From Microglena sp. YARC (taxonomy: Eukaryota; Chlorophyta; Chlorophyceae; Chlamydomonadales; Chlamydomonadaceae): 64,000 nucleotides of DNA. The stretch spans positions 1 to 64,000 of the forward strand of contig JAJSRW010000309.1 in the NCBI GenBank assembly GCA_022414725.1. The letters are read 5' to 3'. The position numbers were made by a program, and so were the translations under genes. A model generated the notes under the pieces. It had not been told where the DNA came from, ran no database searches, and saw nothing but the letters and a program-made list of their open reading frames with translations. Of the stretch, positions 57,901 through 64,000 are shown one piece after another (position 1 is the stretch's first letter; each line of letters starts with the position of its first letter).

Positions 57901-60900
57901 ACCCACTTATGCACCCTAACCCACCTTATGCACCCTAACCCACCACCCTAACCACACTATGCACCCTAACCCCACCTTATGCACCCAACCCACCCTTATG
58001 CCACCCTAACCCACCTTATGCACCCTAACCCACCTGCTTATGCACCCTTTACCACTTATGCACTAACTCACCTTAAATGCCTAACACCTTTATGCACCCT
58101 AACGCCAGTCCTTATGGCACCCTAACCCACTTATGCACCCTAACCCACAGTTATGCACCCTAACCATCACTTATGCACCTAACCCACCTTATGCACCATA
58201 AACCACCCACGACAAACCTTATGCACCCACCCTACACCCGTATGCACCCACCATCTTATGCACCCCCACCTTATTATAACCCTTACCTTATGCAACCCTA
58301 ACCCACCCGTATGCACCTAACCCACCTTAATGCACCCTAACCCACCTTATGCACCCTAACCCACCCTTTAGCCACCTAAACCCACCTTATGCACCCTAAC
58401 CCAAACTTATCACCCCAGAACCCACCCTTAATGCCCACCCACCACTTATGCACCCTAAACCACTATGCAACCCTACCCACCTTTTGCACTAACCATTATG
58501 CACCCAACCACCTTATGCACCCTAACCACTCTTATCGCACCCTAACCACACCTTTATGCACCCTACCAAACCTTATGCACCCTTTAACCCACCTTATGCA
58601 CCCTAACCCACCTATATGCAACCCCTAACCCACCCTAAATTGACCCCCACCTTACGCACCTAGACGGGCGCACCTATGCACCATAACCCACCTTATGGCA
58701 CCCTAACCACTTATGCAACTAACCCACACCTTATCCCCTAACCCTCCTTATGCACCCTAACCCCTTACCTAACCCACCTATGCAGCCTAACCCACCTTGC
58801 ACCCTAACCCCTTAGCACCCCTAACCCACCTTATGCATCCTAACCCACTTATGCACCCTACACCACCTTATGCACCCTAAACCCACTTATGCACCTAACC
58901 TCACCTATGCACCCTAAACCTCCCACCTTATCTGCACCTAACCACCTTATGCACTTATGCCCACCTAACCCACCTAGCACCCTAATAACACCTTATCAAC
59001 CTAACACCACCTTATGCATCCTAACCCACCTTATGCACCCTAACCCATCCTTTAATGCACCCTAACCATTATTGCACCTAACCACCTTATGCACCCTAAC
59101 GCCACCTTATGCCACCCTAACCCACCTTTATGCACCCTAATCCACCCACCTTACACCCTAACGCACCTTATGCACCCTAACCCACCTATGCACGCCTAAC
59201 CCACCTATGGCCACTAACCCACTTATGCACCCTAACCCACCTTACGCAACCCTTACCCACCTTTATGCACCCTAACCCCCTTACCTAACCCACCTATGCA
59301 CCAACCCACCTATGCACCCACCACCTTATGCACCCCTATGCCACCTTAATGCACCCTAACCCACCTTATGCACCTCAACCCACCTTATGCACCTAACCTT
59401 ATGCCACTCTTAACCCTAACCCACCTTATGGCTTAACCACCTTACCACCCTACCCACCTTATCACCGCTAAACCCACCTTATGGCACCCTTATGCACCCA
59501 CCTATGCCACCCTAAAACCCCCTTATGCACCCTAACCCACCTTACCTTATAACCATTAATGCACCGACCCAACCCACCTTTAAAGCACTCACCTTATGCA
59601 CCCTAACCACCACCCTTATGCACCCTAAACCCACCTAACCACGCTTTATGCACCGCTAACCCAACTTATGCACCCTAACCACTTATGCACCCAACCACCT
59701 TATGCCCCAACCTTATGCTGACCCCCACCTTAAAATGCCCCTAACCCACCTTATCGCACCCTAACGCCCACCCGCACCCTAACCCATCTTATATCCTATC
59801 CACCCTTAAACACTCTTAAACCCAGCCTACATGCCAACCCCCTTATGGCCCACTTATGTCCCGTCTATGCACCCTAACCACCTTATGCACCCTACCACCT
59901 TTAAGCCCTATGCACCCACCTTACCCACCTTATGCACCTAACCACCTAAACCGCTACCTTACACCCGTAACCTACCCACCTTATGCACCCTAAACCACCG
60001 CGTGCACCCTAACAGCACCTTATGCACCTACCCAACCTTATGCAACCCTCTTATCCAATATTGCACCTGCACCCAGCCTTATGCACCTAAACCTTTATGC
60101 ACCTAACCCACCTTATGCAGCCCTAACCAGCCTTATGCACCCTAACCCACCTTATGCCACCCCAACGCCCACCTTAATGCACCCTAACCACGTTATGCAC
60201 CCTACTCAACCTTAGCAACTAACCCCCTTAATGCACCCTAACCGCACCTTATGCACCCTAACCCCACCTTAATGCAACCTAACGCCACCTTTATGCACCC
60301 CTCTATAGTTTATGCACCCTAACCCACCTTAATGCACCCTAACCCTAACCCTTATGCACCCTAACCCACCTTATGCGCCCTAACCACCACCTTATGCAAC
60401 CCCTGCGCCCCCTAACCACCTTATGGCACCCCTAACCCACCTTTATCAACCCTAACCCACCTATGCACCCTAACCCACCTTATGCCCACCCTAACCCACC
60501 TTATAACCCACCTTTATGCAACCTAACCCCACCTTATTGCTTTAACCCACCTTATGCACCCTAACCACCTGATGCAACCCTAACCCACCCTATGACACCT
60601 AACACCACCTATGCACCCTAACCCACTAACCACCTTATGCACCCTAACCCACCTTATGCCATTCCCTACCCACCTTATGCACCCTAACCACCTTATGCAC
60701 CCTAACCCACCCTAACCACCTATGCACCCTAACCCACCTTATGCACCCTAACCCACCTTATGCACCCTAACAACCTACCCACCGCTTATGCACCCTAACC
60801 CACTCTTATGCCCACCACCTTATGCACCCTACCCACCTTATGCACCCTAACCCACCTTATGCCACGCCTTAACCCACCTTATGCACCCTAACCCACCTTA

Positions 60901-63900
60901 TGCACCCTAACCACACCTTATGCACCCTAACCCACCTTATGCACCCTAACCCACCTTAATGCACCCTAACCCACCTTATGACCCTAAAACCACCTTATGC
61001 CACTTTATGCTAACCCACCCCACCTTATGCACCCTAACCCACCTTATGCACCCTAACCCCACTTATGCACCCTAACCCCTTTATGCATCCCTAACCCACC
61101 CTTATGCACCCTAACCCACCTTATGCAACCTTATGCACCCACCTTATGCACCCCCACCTTTATGCACCCACTTTTGCAACCCCACCTATTGCACCCTAAC
61201 CGCACCCTAACCCACCTTATGCACCCTAACCCACCTTATGCAACCTAACCCACCTTATGCACCGCGTAACCCACCTTATGCACCCAACCTTACCAACCAC
61301 CTTATGCACCTAACCCACCGTTATGCACCCTAAAACTCCACTTATGCACCCTAACCCTAAACCCACCTTATGCACCCTAACCCACCTTTAATGCACCCTA
61401 ACCCACCTTACTAACCACCTTATGCCCCCCTTATGCAACCTAACCCACCTTATGCACCCTAAACCCCCTACCTCCTTATGCACCCTAACCCCATCCGTTA
61501 TGCACCTAAAACCACCTTTATGCCCCTACCACCTTATGCACCTAACCCACCTTATGCATGCACCCTAACCCACCTTAATGCAACCCAACCCACCTTATGC
61601 CACCCTACCCACCTTATCCCTAACCCACCTAACCACACCTATGCACCTAACCCACCTCCAACACTTATGCATCCCTAACCACCTAACCAGGTATGCACCC
61701 TTAACCCCCTAACCCACCTTTGACCCTAAAACCACTTATGCACCCTATCTTACCCACCTTATGCAACCCTAACCCACTTATGCACCCTAACCACCTTATG
61801 CACCTAACCCACCTTATGCACCACTAACCCACCTTATGCCACCCTAACCCAACCTCACCCTAACCCACCTTATGCAACCCTAACCCACCTTATGGCAACC
61901 TAACCCACCTTATGCATGCCCTAACCCACCCCCTTATGCACCCTAACCCACCTTATGCAACCCTAACCCACCCCACCTTATGCACCGTAACCCACCTTAT
62001 GCACCCTAACCACACCTTATGCACCCTAACCACCTTATGCACCCTAACCCACCTTATGCACCCTAACCCACCTATGCACCCAACACCACCTTATGAACAC
62101 CCTATATCCGCACCTTATGCACCCCCACCTATGGCACCCATAACCCACCTTATCACCTAACCCAACCTTATAGCAACCGTCTTACACCTTATGCAACCCT
62201 AACCCACCTTATGCAGAGCCCTAACTCACTTATGAGGGACCTTAACCCACCTTATGCAACAACGCACCTTATGCACCTAACCCCTTATGCAGCCCTAAAC
62301 CCACTTGAGATGCAACCCTACCCACCTTATGCACTCTACCCACTTATGCACGGCAACCTCCTTATGCACCCTAACCACCTTATGCACCCTAACCCACCTT
62401 GATGCAAAACCCTATACCCACCTTATGCACCCTAACCCATCCTATGGTGCACCTAACCCACTTATGCAAAAACTCCCAACCCACCCTTATGCACCCTATA
62501 ATATCCCCACCTTATGCACCTAACTACCTTTATGGCAGACCCTAACCCAACGTTATGCACGACCTAACCCACCTTATGCACCCTAACTCCACCTTTGCAT
62601 AAACCCACCTTATGCACCCTTAACCCCGTATGATGCACTGCCTAACCCCCCTATGCCACCCGTTAACCCACACTTATGCACCCTAAACCCATCCTTATGC
62701 AGTCCCTAACCCCACCTTATGCAGAACCTAACCCACCTTATGCACCCGTAACCCCAGTTGACCTTATGCCCCTAACTCCACCGTTAATGGGTCACCCTAC
62801 CCACCTTATGCCACCCTAACGCCACCTTATGCACCCTAAGACCCACCTTATGCAAAAACCTAACCCACCTTGATGGCAACCTAACCCACCTAACTATGCT
62901 CGCCACCTTATGCACCCTAACCCACTTTATGGCCCCCTAACCTACAGACTTAACCCTAACCCACCCTTATGCACACCTAACTCCACCTTATGCACCCTAA
63001 CTAACCACCTTGTATGCTCGCCCTAACCCACCTTATGCACCCCTAATACCACCTTATATGCAAAAAGCCCTAACCCATTCCACGCTTTTGACCCTAACGC
63101 CAGTCCACCTTATGCATCTAAACCACCCTTTGCAACCCTAACTTCTCCCAATGGCAACCTAACCACCTTACTGCACTAACCACCCTTAATGCACCTAACA
63201 TCACAGCCTTATGCACTACCCCCTATGCACCCTACCCACCCACCTTATGCACCCTAAGCCCACTTAATGCACCCTAACCCACCTATGGCAAACCTAACTC
63301 TCACCTTATGCAAACCGCTACCCCACCTATGCACCCTAACCCACCTTAATGCACCTAACACCACCTTAGCACCCTAACCCCACCTTATGCACCCGGTAGA
63401 TGCCACTTATACGCCTAACCCACCCTATGCCACCCTAACCCACCTTAGCACTCGCTAAGCCAATCTTATGCACTGCTAATCCCACCTTATGGCCCGTGAG
63501 AACCCACTCTGAGTGTCACCCCTAACCCACCTATGCCCCTTAACCCACCTTATTGCACCCAACCCACCTTATGCACCCTAACCCACCTTATGCGGACCGC
63601 TAACCCACCTTATGCACCCTAAATACCCACCTTATGCACCCCCTAACCCACCTTATGCACCCTAAAACCCACCTTATGCACCCTTAACCCATCCTTATGC
63701 ACCCTAACCCCACCTTTATGCACCCAAACCCACCTTATGCACCCTAAACCCACCTTATGCACCCTAACCCACCTTATGCACCCTAACCCACCTTATTGCA
63801 CCCCTAACCCACCTATGCAACCAACCCACCTTACGCACCCTAACCCCACCTTATGCACACCCTAACCCAAAACCTCCATGCACCCTAACCCACCTTTATG

Positions 63901-64000
63901 CACCCTAAACCCACTTATGCACCCTAAACCCACCTTATCACCCTAACCCACCTTATGCACCCAACCACCTTATGCACCCTAACCCACCTTATGCACCCTA
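39977..64000. repeat. Satellite B, 19-bp unit with telomere-like core
   Basis: Tandem copies of CCTTATGCACCCTAACCCA, about 1,260 in 24 kb, continue past the window end. 39977-45590 is almost perfect with a handful of changes (for example near 40283, 40391, 40786, 40849, 42723). 45590-54000 has a growing number of one-base indels and short unit fragments. About 54000-63600 is heavily disrupted, and the last 400 bp improve again. The minus strand unit contains GGGTTAGGGTG, that is, one and a half TTAGGG telomere repeats. The unit lacks CG and CHG sites. Short Pro/His-rich frames in the degenerate part are noise. Confidence 0.97.

Noticed and set aside
54551..62523. Short Pro/His-rich frames starting MHPNP in satellite B
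   Set aside because: They are translations of the degenerate 19-bp unit, opened by indels; they have no conserved sequence beyond the repeat.
39977..64000. Telomere or chromosome end
   Set aside because: The repeat is a 19-bp unit containing a telomere-like word, not a simple TTAGGG array, and it continues past the window. The end of a chromosome is not shown.

Overview
This window reads as nuclear DNA of a eukaryote, most likely a chlorophycean green alga (Chlamydomonadales). That is inferred from GC-rich exon pieces with GT/AG splice signals, long CAG/CTG tracts, runs of 18 C, many minisatellites, a TA-flanked MITE and a tRNA-like element. Satellite B carries a GGGTTAGGG motif, and TTAGGG-type telomeres are known in some Chlamydomonadales, so a Haematococcus-like genome is possible but not shown. 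No bacterial-style operon, rRNA, intact tRNA or CRISPR array is visible.

Layout. (1) 1-116 is worn satellite A. (2) 117-1245 is a unique, AT-richer island with a decayed minus-strand reading frame of unknown family (372-1245). (3) 1246-30327 is satellite A, a 14-bp monomer organised as a 42-bp trimer (about 690 copies), clean from about 5.5 to 28.5 kb and noisy at the edges. (4) 30331-39976 is a 9.6-kb island of exon pieces, exon-derived tandem repeats, minisatellites and small mobile elements. (5) 39977-64000 is satellite B, a 19-bp unit (about 1,260 copies), almost perfect up to about 45.6 kb, increasingly indel-rich to about 63.6 kb, and running off the window.

The island is best explained by one minus-strand multi-exon gene. 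Candidate exons, in transcription order, are E1 (39685-39475), E2 (37599-37550), a cluster of 50-nt exon copies (36807-36312), E4 (31316-30823) and E5 (30539-30480, with a second copy 30390-30331). E1 to E2 and E4 to E5 join in phase across good splice sites. The residues around the joins (for example LLRNDSLQ followed by DIAARQGLYRTLMDLLR, and DDYVEVMQPL...SMHGYR followed by AQIKASPVA) recall, from memory only, the stretch before the UBC domain of large BIRC6-like ubiquitin-conjugating enzymes. Nearly every exon has partial copies beside it, joined by microsatellite or minisatellite DNA, and both giant satellites begin within a few bases of exon copies. If the model holds, this gene has introns of more than 24 kb and about 29 kb filled with satellite.

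The very long reading frames on the minus strand of satellite A, and the Leu-, Gln-, Gly-Trp-Val- or Tyr-Ile-rich frames elsewhere, are by-products of repeats and are not annotated as genes.
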